The notes under the pieces were generated by a model, which saw only the letters and a list, made by a program, of their open reading frames with translations, did not search any database and was not told the origin of the DNA. A stretch of DNA of 64,000 nt from Impatiens glandulifera (lineage: Eukaryota > Streptophyta > Magnoliopsida > Ericales > Balsaminaceae): positions 39,990,840-40,054,839 of the forward strand of contig NC_061869.1 in NCBI RefSeq assembly GCF_907164915.1, read 5' to 3'. The translations under genes were made by a program, and so were the position numbers. Within the stretch, counting starts at the first letter, position 1; each line of letters begins with the position of its first letter. Shown in pieces: positions 23,880 to 35,804 of the stretch.

Positions 23880-24824
23880 GTTAATAATAGTGTACATTAT
23901 TATCACTTTACAAAATGGGTTTATTAAGCCAGACTAATTAATAGAATTCGAAATATAATAGTGAGTTATTTATTAAAAAAAAAAGATAAAAACACATTTA
24001 ATTAGTCTATTAATTTGCAAAGGTTGCAACCTCATTGTTAACCTATCAAAAAAATAGACCACTTCAAGTTATGACACAATGTTTGTGAATTTTATTAAAA
24101 AATAACTAAAATTCACAATCACAAAAATCATCATTTGTCACACCATGGGTTCAGAAGATCCGAGCTAGGGAGTCGGTTATGACTTTCATGTTTCTATCAT
24201 CTTTTGTCCCGTTTCAAATAATAGTTAATCTCCTTTGTTTGATCACGATTTACTCAACTTGTTTTTTCCATTTTTTTTATTGCAATTAACTTATTTTTTC
24301 AATATTGTAGTTTTCACTGTAGTAATTTTTTTAACCTCATTCATTTGTGATATTTATTCATGATATTCAGCCTATTCCTCAATTTGTATTGTCCATTCAA
24401 TCTATGATACTATCTTTGTTTCTATTATTTTTGTATCCTCTTCAGAGTCATCCATAATAAGATTCTTGAACAGCTGCATCACTCACTGTAATTTTGTTTC
24501 AGCCTCCTGTCCGTGTTCAACGTTCAACTGACCCCAATCAACAAAGCAAGATAACAAATGAAAAAACTTGTCAAAGGGCCCAAATGATCAGTGTTTGGCG
24601 AGAACATCTCAATAACCCACAAAATTTTCATCTCAAATATTTGAGCCAACTTCTAACCCAATCATGTCGTTCTTCAATGACAAAATTTTCACTCCATTCT
24701 GCCAATGCAAAACTCTTAACACCCACTTAAAAAAAGTTGTTCTCAATTTCACAATGGCTAAAACTCTACTCTACAATTTTCTTGCAAACGAGGTCCTGAC
24801 TGATGGGAAGAGAGGGCACACCAG
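22886..24824. other. AT-rich intergenic DNA, no recognised gene
   Basis: Long AT-rich stretches include a perfect (AT)n run at 23809-23876. Between 24480 and 24820 there is a less AT-rich block with a 78-codon open frame that I do not recognise and would not call a gene. Confidence 0.5.
23809..23876. repeat. (AT)n microsatellite, 68 bp
   Basis: Uninterrupted dinucleotide repeat. Confidence 0.98.
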
Positions 24825-25165
24825 TGTTGGGCCTCATAGGTCCAATTAGACACTTAATTAAATAAGAAAACTCTAAGATTTTATTTTATTATATCACATC
24901 TAGAGATATATCATTCTGCCGAGGGAACAATTATGCTAAGAAAAGAAGAAACAGAGGAAGAAGAAGAAAAGGAGGCAGTAGAGAACTCCTTACCTTTATC
25001 ACCTTCGAGTTCCGATTTTTGTTGTCTTATATCTATATTTGTTTGGGTCTAAATGAAATTAGTTTTCTCTATTTGTATATCTCAACCTTAGAACATTTGT
25101 ATTAGTTTCTTGTTTATAGTGAAATTTGTCAGTTAGCTCTCTGTGGTTTTTTACCCTCTAGGTTG
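24825..25165 (+). repeat. 5' LTR of TNT1-like element, 3' truncated
   Basis: It begins TGTTGGGCC and aligns with 27676 onward through CCAATTAGACACTTAATTAA and TTTTTACCCTCTAGGTTGA. The alignment stops there and gag sequence follows within about 20 bp, so the LTR end, PBS and gag start were deleted. Confidence 0.82.
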
Positions 25166-25850
25166 ACAAATAATAACTGTAAGATTTGGAAATCCAAAAT
25201 GGAGGATATCCTTTATTGTAAAGATCTGTTTGAGCCGGTTGAAGGAGATAGTGCGAAGCCAAAAGACATGTTCAACAATGATTGGACAAAATTGAACTGG
25301 AAAGTAATCGGCACAATCAGATAGTGGCTTGATGATAGTGTATACCACCATGTAGCAAGGGAGAAGAGTGTCCATGAATTGTGGAAGAAGGTGGAGTCAT
25401 TGTATGAGCTGAAAACAACTATTAACAAAATATTTCTAATTCAAAAGTTAGTAAATCTGAAATTTAGAGAAGGTACAGGTGTTATGGAGCATTTAAATGA
25501 GTTTTAGAGCTTGATTATTCAATTGTCAATGATGGAGATGACCTTAGAAGATGAGTTACAAGCCTTATTGCTCTTAGGATCATTGCCTAATAATTGGGAG
25601 ACCTTGGTTGTGACAGTTAGTAATGCAACTCCGAATGGTGTGCTTACTATGAGTATAGTAAATAGTAGCTTGTTCAACGAGGAGACCAGAAGGAAGTCAA
25701 CTAATACAAATAGTGCACATACCTTAGTCATAGAGAACATGGGAAGTGCTAAATACCGACAACAATCAAGAGGCCATAGCAAGTCCAGAGGAAGATCAAA
25801 TTATAAGGGAAGATAGTGTTATCAAATATGGTAAAGGTCACATGAAGAAA
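25166..25850 (+). pseudogene. TNT1-like gag
   Basis: Motifs include CKIWKSKMEDILYCKDLF, a VHELWKKVESLYE segment and LLLGSLPNNWETLV, all gag (UBN2) features of TNT1-type copia elements. Stops at 25322 and 25505 interrupt the frame; each fits a Gln codon changed by C to T. The zinc knuckle after 25810 is degraded. Confidence 0.85.
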
Positions 25851-26957
25851 AATTATAGATCCTAGAAAAGACTACAAAATAAAGGCAAAAATCAAAAGAA
25901 AAATGATGAGAACAGAAATACAATAGACGTAGTAACTATAGATGATGTAGTGATTTTTTCTTGTGAAAAAGAACAATATCTAGATGTAGAAGGTCACAAA
26001 GGAGTTGAGTGAATAGTTAATACAAGTACTTGCTATAATGCAAAACCGAATAGAGAGTTCTTCATGACTTACAAGACTGAAGATCTTGGTACAGTGAAGA
26101 TAGGTAATACTAGTCACTCTAGCATTGTGAGTATTGGTGATATTTGTTCATAGAAAGATCTGGGACATCAGTTAACACTAAAAGGTGTGCGACATATTCC
26201 TGATTTGCGTCTAAACTTGATATCATGTGATGCATTGGACAAAGATGGATTCAAGCATTACTTTGGTGGTGGAGAATGGAAGCTCAACAAAGGATCAATG
26301 ATTGTGCAAAAGGGAAGTCGTGGCACTCCCTATACAGAACCCATGTGAAGATACTCAAGAATGGACTGAATACAATATAAAGTGAAAACTCTCTAAATCT
26401 GTGGCATCAACGTCTCGGCCACATGAGTGTGAAAGGGCTACGAATTTTGGTGAGGAAGCTTCACATCCCCTCAGCCAAAGATGAGGTTCTAGATCCATGC
26501 GACGATTGCCCATTTGGTAAGCAACACGGAGTCTCTTTTAGTCAAACATGAGAAATGAAACATAATGTGTTGGACATGGTTTATTATGATGTGTGTGGTC
26601 CTTTTGAAGATGAGTCATTGGGTGACAATCAATATTTTTCTAACATTTATTGATGATGCATTTAGAAAGGTGTGGGTTTATTTTATGAGAACGAAAAACA
26701 AGGTATTTAATTACTTTCAAGAGTTCCATGTCATGGTAGAAAGAGAGACAAACATACAATAAGTAGAAATGTCTTTACCCTGATAACGAGGGAGAGTATA
26801 CCTCCAAGGAATTTAAAGCATATTGTGTAAAATATGGAATTCGACATGAGAAGACAGTGCCTGGAACTCCACAACACAATGGGGTGGCTGAGAGAATGAA
26901 TCTTACCATTGTAGAAAAGGTGACATTCATGCTAAAGGTGACAAAGTTGCCAAAATA
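25851..26957 (+). pseudogene. TNT1-like protease and integrase
   Basis: The protease active-site region (26005-26030) reads stop-I-V-N-T-S where W-I-V-D-T-G is expected; all three differences are single G-to-A changes. Downstream are a GVRHIPDLRLNLIS segment, LWHQRLGHMS with C-D-D-C (26400-26510; pre-integrase zinc region), a TFIDDAFRKVWVYF segment (Asp of the integrase core) and a GTPQHNGVAER segment (26870-26895). Two or more frameshifts are present. Confidence 0.85.
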
Positions 26958-27337
26958 TGTTAGGTTTTGTATCTCCCAAATCCGACCTACTTGAAACGAT
27001 CTGTAAAAACGCAAGAAAGAATAACACAAGAAGACACAGATTTATAGTGGTTCACTCAAATTGAGCTACGCCCACTTCAACCGCCACCAGATTTCACTAT
27101 GAAGAAGAAGAAAGAATACAGAGTTTTTGCCTCACACTTTATTTCTTTAAAATTCTGTCTAGTTCATGTAAACTCTTAATATCACATATTTATAGGGTAA
27201 ACATTCAAGTAAGAAAACTTAAATAACTCTTGGTCAGGCCCAATCCCAAAACCAAAGACAAGCCTAATAAACTCTAATTAACAATTGTAGAGTTTATTAT
27301 AAGTGTAGGCTCCATAACTCAACAATCTCCCACTTGG
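26958..27337 (-). mobile_element. Foreign copia LTR fragment with PPT, minus strand
   Basis: The minus strand reads AAGTGGGAGAT (27335-27325) then TGTTGAGTTATGG and ends CCTAACA at 26958: a polypurine tract followed by a 367-bp LTR. Immediately beyond 27337 the sequence may include a little more of that element before TNT1-like RNase H resumes near 27385. The insertion, or a later recombination, accounts for the missing RT. Confidence 0.75.
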
Positions 27338-27384
27338 AGACTAACTTTATCATCTCTCGATCGGTAGCGAGCTTGGTATTCAAC

Positions 27385-27660
27385 AAGAAGAGGCAATTAT
27401 TTTCTGTGATAGCCAAAGTGCAATAGATTTGAGAAAGAATGCTACATATTATTACAAAACTAAGCATTTTAATGTGAGATTTCATTGGTTAAGAGATGTA
27501 ATAGAAAATCAGTAGATCAAACTAAAGAAAATTCACACGGATAAGAACCTATCAGACATTTTACGAATATTTTTCCAAAAGACAAGATCGAGCTCTGTTG
27601 TCGGCTTGTCGGCATGAATACCAAGTGATGACTTGAATATTGGTGTTCCTCTCTCCGTGG
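27385..27660 (+). pseudogene. TNT1-like RNase H end
   Basis: Motifs include FCDSQSAIDL, a KTKHFNVRFHWLRD segment and KIHTDKNLSDIL, the C-terminal RNase H signature of copia polyproteins. The usual TKH-I-D-V-R-Y-H is altered to TKH-F-N-V-R-F-H and one in-frame stop precedes the last part. A purine-rich GGAGGGGGAGA run at 27664-27674 is the polypurine tract. Confidence 0.85.
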
Positions 27661-27675
27661 GTTGGAGGGGGAGAT

Positions 27676-28177
27676 TGTTGGGGCTCGTGGTCTAGCCAAT
27701 TAGACACTTAATTAAACAAGAAAACCCTAAAATTTTATTTTATTCTATCACTTCTAGAGAGAGATAACATTCTTATGAGGGAACAATTCTGCTAAGAGAA
27801 GAAACATATGAAGAAGAAGAGAAGGAGGCAGTAGAGATCTCCTTACCTTTATCACATTCAGGTTCCAATTTCTTATTGTCTTATATCTAGACTTACTTGG
27901 GTCTGAATGAAATTGATTTTCTTTGTTTGTATATCTCAACTTTAGATTTTAAAGTTGAGAAGAACATTTTTATCAGTTTCTTGTTTATAGTGAAATTTGT
28001 TGGTTGGTCCCGTAGTTTTTACCCTCTAGGTTGAGAGGGTTTTTCACGTAAATCTGGTGTTGTTTTATTGTGTTTGATTTCCTATTTTAGATTTGGATAA
28101 CCTATGCATTTACCTATCTCATATCGATCGATAATATAAAATTATTATTCGCTTCAAAATTTCCAACTAGTTCAACA
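27676..28177 (+). repeat. 3' LTR of TNT1-like element
   Basis: It begins TGTTGGGGCTC after the polypurine tract and parallels the 5' copy for about 340 bp. It then continues through CACGTAAATCTGG to a probable end TTCAACA near 28177. I could not find a clear target-site duplication, so the right boundary is approximate. Confidence 0.7.
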
Positions 28178-31100
28178 CCACTTCCTTATTTTTACTTAAG
28201 CATTATAATTTCTAACCAATTTTTGATTCCTTATTTTCTTTTGCCATCGTCATTCCTTCTAAGATTAGTCAAATGTGTAAAAATGAACCCAAGTTTACTG
28301 TCATAAAATTAAAATTAGTAATAATCACTATCGAGAAAAGATATTTGTGGTGATTTTTAATAAATATTGAAAAATGATATGTAATGATATAGATTTTTTT
28401 TTGACACACTAACCACTAAACAATTAATATATTTATTGTTATTTTTTTTTAATTTGAAATATATACAGTATAGTTAATAAATTATTTTTTTAGGCTGAAC
28501 CTCAGCCTAGTACAGCCCCTTCACAAACCAAACTTAAGGAGAAGTTAAACTAATAATTCGATACTCAAGTAGATATATGATAGTGCTAATTAAAAGAAAT
28601 TAGCATCTTAAAGAGGGATATAATAATGGAACTCAAATTCCATTCTAATAAGATGGTCCGAAAAAAAAAACTACTCAAATGGAGAACAATCTGTTGTCTT
28701 GTTGAGCCTTGCAATAATTAATCCAGCCAAACCTCTCATAACATATATAGACTAATAAATGACCCATTCAATATTTAAAAAAGCTCCATAGAAGACAACC
28801 TATTCTAAATACATTAGAAAAATGAAGAAAGATCTGAGAAATCATGTTCCTCAACAACCTAGCATAATTGAGATCTGTTGACAAATAAATAATTAACTTC
28901 CTCTTAAACCAATCATTATCAGTCAAATTCCCACATTGAATGCATAACATCTCATCTAAAAATGACATCTTGCATGAAATCTCATAAGAGTCTCACACAT
29001 CAGCTCTCAATCCCATCCTCATCAAACAACAATGAAAATTGACCATAAGCCACATCCCGATTGAGTTAAGAAAACTATTAAAATGAATATTGGACTAAAA
29101 ATTTCTACAAGTTGGGGCCTAAAAATTCCTACAAATCTGGACTAAAAGGTGGATGATGATAAATGAATTCATTTTTAAATACTCAATGGGTAACACAAAA
29201 GTGTACAATAGTGGATTTGAATGTAAAAGAACAGCCAAGGAATGGAAGCATCAAATTCAAATCATCATACTTGCCTCGACCCATCATCAAATAAAAAACG
29301 AATATAGCACTCCCAAATCAAACATGTTTCAATTTCAATTTTAAAACAATAGCCATTTGACAATTTCAGGTTATGTTTTAGGCTAATGTTTTGTTAAGAG
29401 AGTATTGGATTCAAATAATGCAACAATCTAAAGATCTTAAGCATGTCAACTTCAAAAGTTGTAGCTTAAATGTCAATTCCAAAACATGTTGATCAGTCTT
29501 CTTTATATTTCTTATCAATATTCCTCATTATATATACTTGCCTGAATTCATCATCAAATCAAAACCAATTAAGTATGCTATACCAACTAATACAATAGCC
29601 ATTTGATTATTCCATTTTTGTTGTTTCAGCTAAAGTTGTGTTAAAAGAGTAGTTTGATTCCTGTCTCTTTAATTTTTCTAATCTATATGCTTCCTCCTCT
29701 TCTGTTCATTTTTCTTGCTAAATTGTTTACATATTCTAGGTCATTGTGGTGTTCGAGGAGGTACTCTTGATCGTCTATCTAATTTGGAATTTTGAATTTG
29801 GAATGTGATCATTTGATTCCAGTTGAAGTTATGATCATAATTATTTTATCAATTTCCTTCATAGAGCTCATTTGATCTTTAGTTATTTTGAGTTTTATAA
29901 GTTTTTTTAAAAAATTCTCCTTCTATCGTAACACTATAATTCTAACAATTAAATAACTTAATTTATCAATAAAAATACCCTTTACTTTTTTTTTATTAAA
30001 TTTTAGATAAAAAAATGATTTTAGTACAAATCTCAAATAATTCATTTCTTATCAAACATGTTTTTGTTTTGTAAAACAAAAAATTAAAGCCTAAAAAACC
30101 CAATATCTAACGAGCCGTTGGAGAAAAGAGTTAACTTCTGAAGTGATTAATGTCGTTTGTCTTATAAATAATTTAGGGTCTATATTTATTTTGAGTTTAA
30201 ACAGAAAATACAAAATTAATTTTTTATGAATATTCCAAGAAAATAAGGTAATAGGGAACATTAATTATTCGATCCTACGTTGATGTTTCATTGTACTTTG
30301 ACATGGCCCATGAAGACTGGTTACTGTTAAGGGGGACACTTAAGAAACCGTTAACATTAATTATATATCTAAGGTTATCATGTGAGTGTTGGTTTGTTTG
30401 TTTTTTCATGATTGTATGTGTGTGAGAGAGATTCCATTCCTAAGGATGGATTGGTAGGGGACATGTTTGTGAACTGTTTTAAAACCTATTTTAAAATGTT
30501 ATTTTGTCTTATAGTTTGACTAAATGAATACTATTAGGATCCTGTGTCCTCTTGAGCCCATTAAAAGATTTGGAAGTCATTTGTTTAGCAAATAATTTTA
30601 TATTTCTTTGGAGTGTTTTGAATAACGATGTCATTAATATTAATATTGTCTTTGTATGTCTGATGTCCCATTCTTGAATAGAAGAGGAAGATTAATGACA
30701 TTAATTCATCAAATTTCTCTTCCTCAATGTCTTATTCATGCGGATTGGCTTAGAGTTTTCTCTTTTTAAAGTTGATTATGACTTAGTTTCATTTTACTTC
30801 TTGTAAAATGTAGTTTATAGTCTTTTGTCACTGTCAAGTTAGATTTCTATTTGATTTTTCTAAGTACTATAAGATTTCGTCACGAGTTTAGAGAAATTCA
30901 AGTAACAATTTTAATTTTTTAGGATACTACAAAATTTGATTAGAATGAAATGAACGAATTCTCTCAAAAGAGAGAAACATCAAATATACAAGGTTTGAAA
31001 ACATGTACAGATTAATAGTTGTCAAACAAACTTACTCTACTCCATTGGATAGACAAGCAAAATAGTTCACCAACACTAAATGAAAATTTTATGTGTTTAT

Positions 31101-31216
31101 GATGAGAATTAAACTTTAGTTCACATATATTTAAGTAATAATTGAAAATTCTTATCATTAAAAAGATATTCTAGTTGAGTCGAAATAATTAAAATTTTAA
31201 TGGGATAATTTTTAGC
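28178..31216. other. Unassigned AT-rich DNA, no recognised gene
   Basis: Read on both strands, no stretch shows a protein domain, an ORF above ~70 codons or a clear RNA gene. It may be ordinary intergenic DNA or transposon remnants too old to recognise. Confidence 0.5.
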
Positions 31217-31219
31217 AAT

Positions 31220-32513
31220 AGGGTTGTTGCTAACAACAAAGTTGTCTTCAGCACGCTAATAGTCGTCTTACTTCAAACATCAGAGTTGAAGAAGCGTTGG
31301 TAGTTATGTCAACATCAGAGTTGAAGAAGCGCTGGAAGTAGACTTATATGAACATCAGAGTTGAAGAAGCGTGAGCAAACGCCTTGCTTCAGCAGCAGAC
31401 TGAAAAAGCGCGAGCAAACGCCTTGTTTTAGCAACAGTCCGAAGAAGCGTTGGCAGCAGCCTATCGTTAACATTCATCTAAAGAAGCCAACAACAGTGTT
31501 ACGTAAATATTCGTGTTACGATAACATTAGACTGCCACATGACATACAACTACTAGAAAATCGACACGTATCTATGAATGAGATTCGACCGTTACTACAT
31601 TTCAAATACAAAAGGACATCAATGTACAATGTTGAATCCCTGGATTTATGAACGGCGGATCCCTGGATTTTTGAACGGTGGATCCCTGAATATCTGGATT
31701 CTCGGTACGGTGAATCCTCCCGGTCAATTCACGTATGCAAAAGTCAGACTCGACCATTGCTACGCTTCAATATAAAAGAGCTCTAAAGTACAAAGATAAA
31801 GTCTTTTGAATGCTCATGAACTCGCTCTCGGTCTCTTGGAAATTCGAACCATCGAACATATGAACGATAACACATACGAAGAAAAAGCTTCAGAACTCTC
31901 GATCAACGTACTCTCTAGCTCGTCTATTCTAAGTGCATTCTATAGTTCACATACAATAAGTTGAGAGTTAATTCACTATAACATCTGAGAGTATACTCAT
32001 TGTTGTAAGTTGAACAAAACGTTGTCTGTTCAATAGAGTGATAGATAGGAGTTCAGAACAGACAACTATTAAGTCCTGGGTTCTGACTAGGTTTGTGTAG
32101 AAGTTATACAAACCAAATCCTTCTAGTGGAATCTTTATGAAAACAGAAGAAGGGGTGACGTATGAGTTTTATCTCCGAACATCCATAAAACTCTTGTGTT
32201 ATTTCCTTACTACATTTCCGAGTTCGTTATCTGCCGCTTCAAATCCGTTAAAGAGCTTGCGACGATTTGTCAAAGAATATAAACAGATTTTAATCTCGAA
32301 CATGATTAAAATCGCATTGAAAGTGAAAATTATCTCAACAATATTCAACCCCCCTTCTATTGGTTAAGTCGATCCTAATAAGTGTAGTAGAGAAAGGTTT
32401 TCTATTCTCAAGCAAAGTAGATATCTGAATCATGTATCTCCTAAACAAAATTCCTAGGTTCACAAAAGAAGACTATGATGACTGGAATATCAAGATGCAA
32501 GCTCATCTACTTC
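31220..32513 (+). mobile_element. copia LTR and gag start, truncated at 32513
   Basis: An LTR like that of element I (31220-32380; the left end is uncertain) ends CGATCCTAATA and is followed by a degraded PBS (32383-32394). A gag start at 32432 then begins MYLLNKIPRFTKEDYDDWNI and breaks after 27 codons where another LTR begins. U3 contains repeats with a core reading CATCAGAGTTGAAGAAGCG (31285-31480). TATAAAAG lies at 31772-31779. The shared hairpin and GTGACGT block is at 32117-32190. Confidence 0.82.
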
Positions 32514-34561
32514 TGTTGGGTCAAATTATTTTGACTATATGTTGAAATAGTTTGACTATTGGAATTTTGATGATGAAATGATGAATGGATTATATATGCG
32601 TCTAATTGTTTTTGATGCAGGTGTATTGAAGAAAAATTTGATTAGACTTGGTTCTAATGAGGTTCATTAAACCTATTTGGCATTAGATGCACAAAGTTAG
32701 ACGTCTAGTCTAACTGGAGGAATTAGACGTGCAGTCTAACTCAGCGGAGTTAGACATGCAGTCTAATGGATTTCGGAATTAGAAGTGCAGTCTAACTCGT
32801 GGAGTTAGACGTGTAGTCTAATATATTTGGAATTAGACGTGCAGTCTAACTCAGTGGAGTTAGACGTGCAATCTAATATATTCGGAATTAGACGTGCAGT
32901 CTAATATATTCGAAATTAGACGTGCAGTCTAACTTAGTAGAGTTAGACGTGCAGTCTAATATATTAGGAATTAGACATGCAGTCCAACTCAGCGGAGTTA
33001 GTCGTGTAGTCTAATATATTCGGAATTAGATGTGCAGTCTAATATATTCGGAATTAGACGTGCAGTCTAACTCAGCGGAGTTAGACGTGCAGTCTAATGC
33101 ATTTCGGAATTAGATGTGCAGTTTAACTCAGCGTAGTTTGACGTGCAGTCTAATGGATTGTGAAAGTTAGACGTATAGTCTAATTCCTTCAGATTAGTCT
33201 GAAGTGGAACAGAATTAGACGTGCAGTCTAACTCGTGGAGTTAGACATGCAGTCTAATAGAAAGAGAAAGTTAGACGTGCAGTCTAACTGGTGAAAGTTA
33301 GACGTGCAGTCTAACTCCTTCAGATTAATCTGAAGTGCTTGTAATTAGACGTAAGTCTAATCCCTTTAGACCAGGTGTCCCTTGCTTGTTTGAAGTAGGA
33401 TGTGGAATGTTCTTGGTGATGGATGGTGGTTCTTCAATCGGTTCGGGATCATCTCGCTTCTAGCTCTGCTGTTGAGGCGGGAGAGAACAAGAGATGGGCT
33501 TTGTTTCATTGAAAAATCAATGCCTCTCTATGGCCGACACCGTTTTAGGCTAAGTCTTAAACTCCAGGACCACACTCATCATGTCAGCCTCAAGTTCCTC
33601 GGCTAGGCATAATGGATTCTGTTATTAGACGGGGACGTTTGATTTCATTAGACGAGGTCGTCTAATTGAAATACGTCCAATGCTTTGCTTGAAGCTAGCA
33701 CCCTCCTACCCACGTGCTACAGTTGTACGCTACTCCTACTCCACTTTCTAGTGAAGATCAGTACGACAACACGATGCATCCAATTAACTAATGACACGTG
33801 AGCGAATATCCTTCTCACTACTTGTTTTGCAGGTAAATCTCCGAAGAATATTCGGCGCACTACTCGTTTTGTACGGCCACGATCCTTGTATTCAGAGTCT
33901 GTTGTGTACAATGGATGCATTCCAGTGGAAGAGTGCCACGTATCATTATGAAGATTCGACCGTTGGTACCTTGTCATACTTAAAGATTCAAAAGGACAAG
34001 GGAAGAACAACCAGAACTAAGAGAGCAAACAGCCGGAATTACAGAGAGAGAAATTAGTCTATCATCTTGCTTACTGAAATTACTAAGAAATCAAGCATTT
34101 GAACATTTATATTGTGAAGCTGCTTTCCTGATTGTACTGTGTGTTAATCAAGAGAGGGTTAAAATCAAAGCATCCTTTAGCTGAGTGATATTCTTCATCT
34201 TGTAAATTTAAAGAGCGTGTTCTGTTCAACAGTGACCTAAGTGTGTGCAAACTGTATTTGATTCGAATCATATTATAGTGAATCCTTCTGGTGGTTGGAA
34301 GAAGGAGTGACGTAGAAGAGTTTGCTCCGAACATCCATAAACAAACCGTTGTGTTGTTCTTTTCTGTCATCTTCTCATCTTTCATCTTAAGCTTCAAACC
34401 CAAGTAAACATTCCACACTTGATTCTGTTTCAAGTATTTACAAGGGTTTGCGTAGAATAGAAAGTGAATTAAATCCCTAACAAGATTTCTTTCAAACCAT
34501 TTTTCATAAGCCTTCATCAATCGTCAGACCCCCGTCTCTATTGATTAAGCCGATCCTATCA
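32514..34561 (+). repeat. Solo-LTR-like copia LTR, 2048 bp
   Basis: It begins TGTTGGGTCAAATTATTTTG and ends CGATCCTATCA. It matches the LTR at 52854-54402 (opposite strand), including the CACGTATCA...GATTCGACCGTTGGTACC region (33937-33976), the hairpin at 34282-34305 and the GTGACGT block. No PBS or internal sequence follows. The five bases before it (ACTTC) and after it (GGGTG) differ, so it is not a simple solo LTR with an intact duplication. Confidence 0.8.
32690..33370 (+). repeat. U3 array of TTAGACGTGCAGTCTAA inverted repeats
   Basis: Roughly twenty imperfect copies, each itself an inverted repeat (TTAGAC, five-base centre, GTCTAA), are separated by CTCAGCGGAG or TATATTCGGA spacers. 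The related LTR at 52854-54402 has its own version of the array. Confidence 0.9.
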
Positions 34562-35203
34562 GGGTGGGGAAAATTACCGATATTAAAGGTATATATCGAA
34601 AATATTGTACCGTAATATATCGAAAATATCGACTTTTAAGGTATACCGAAAAAAATGTAAGGTATGATACCGATGCCATAATTATTGGTATGATAAAGGT
34701 ATGAGATTTTTAAAATTTTGGTATATCGAGATATACCGAAATACCGAAATACCGAAATAGTATTTATAAGTTAATATATATAAATATATATATATATTAC
34801 TTATAAGGAAATAATTAAATAGATTTGAAATTAATTTAATTATAGAAATATAATTTTTGAATAATATCAAAATATAATTATACTGAAATATTATTCCATA
34901 TATGCAATCTCTACCTTACCGATGAGATTGATTTTTTTTAAATTAATATATTTTTTAGGTATCAAAGGTATAATACCGATACCATACCGAAAATAAGGTA
35001 TATCGAAATTAAGGTAAAGTAATGTATGAATTTTTTGTATACCGAAATTAAGGTATATCGAAATTAAGGTATATCGAAACAAGGTTTACCGAAATCAATG
35101 TAAGGTAAATGTATGCATTTTTTGCATACCAAAATTTTAGATAAGGTATAAGATATGGATAAATATTAATGTATATCGTACCGACTCACCCCTATTTATT
35201 CAT
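34562..35203. other. AT-rich segment with imperfect inverted ends
   Basis: The left end reads GGGTGGGGAAAATTACCGATA and the right end, reverse complemented, AGGGGTGAGTCGGTACGATA. The interior repeats GGTATATCGAAA and ACCGAAAT motifs. The G-rich end next to the LTR suggests a hAT-like non-autonomous element, but no 8-bp duplication is visible. Confidence 0.5.
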
Positions 35204-35392
35204 AACTTTACAATAATATTAACAATCATTTCTATAACTTTATTTGCATTATTTAAAATACACAATTTTCATCGTTTCTATATACTATTTTTTTTCCTTT
35301 TGCATTAAATTAGGAAAATATTTTGCAACTTTTTGTGCATTATTTAAAACATTAATACTACTAATTCAATTCATTTTCAAATGATTCCTAAT

Positions 35393-35454
<62 letters not shown>

Positions 35455-35804
35455 CAAAACAAGCATCAATTTATATGATAAATCTATTATAAATTAACAT
35501 AATTCAATACAAATCTGCTGCAAAATACATTTATAAATTAAATCCATCATGTAGTTAAGTACCAAAAATATTTAAAAAAACATTAAAAAAAAAATATGAT
35601 GTTCACACCATCTAATGAGATTTTCAAAAAAAATGATAATTAATATATATCTTTACCTATGCGAATATATCATCGAGGATCTGGTTAGGGTTTTCGAATC
35701 ATAATCGATCCACGCTAATTAGATCGATGATTGTTTTGAAATAATTATTATGTTTTATGTTATATCTGTGTTTGAAAATTTAAATCGATGAGAACCTGTT
35801 GAAA
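35204..35804. other. AT-rich intergenic stretch with (TA)n
   Basis: Contains a (TA)n run at 35396-35452. No ORF or known repeat was recognised. Confidence 0.6.

Larger units (their letters stand above)
24825..28177 (+). mobile_element. TNT1-like Ty1/copia element, decayed, RT region lost
   Basis: A pair of similar LTR sequences (24825-25165 and 27676-about 28177) brackets gag, protease, integrase and the end of RNase H on the plus strand. The reverse transcriptase is absent; the break is occupied by a foreign minus-strand LTR fragment (26958-27337). Gag and integrase motifs resemble the polyprotein class typified by tobacco Tnt1, unlike the other copia elements here, and no accessory ORF is present. 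Confidence 0.85.

Noticed and set aside
24494..24849. 78-codon frame before the TNT1-like LTR as a possible host exon
   Set aside because: No domain, no splice-site context that convinced me, and it lies against an LTR boundary.
28178..31216. A host gene in the long stretch without transposon hits
   Set aside because: No ORF above ~70 codons, no domain and no consistent coding signal on either strand.
32690..33370. TTAGAC/GTCTAA array as a CRISPR or integron-like array
   Set aside because: Spacers are themselves repetitive and the array lies within an LTR that has a diverged second copy.
33400..33606. 68-codon frame in the LTR as a gene
   Set aside because: Contained in an LTR, without family resemblance; kept only as a possible captured fragment.
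34561..35203. Firm assignment of the AT-rich segment as a hAT element
   Set aside because: The inverted ends are imperfect and no 8-bp target duplication could be found, so it is listed only as a possible element.
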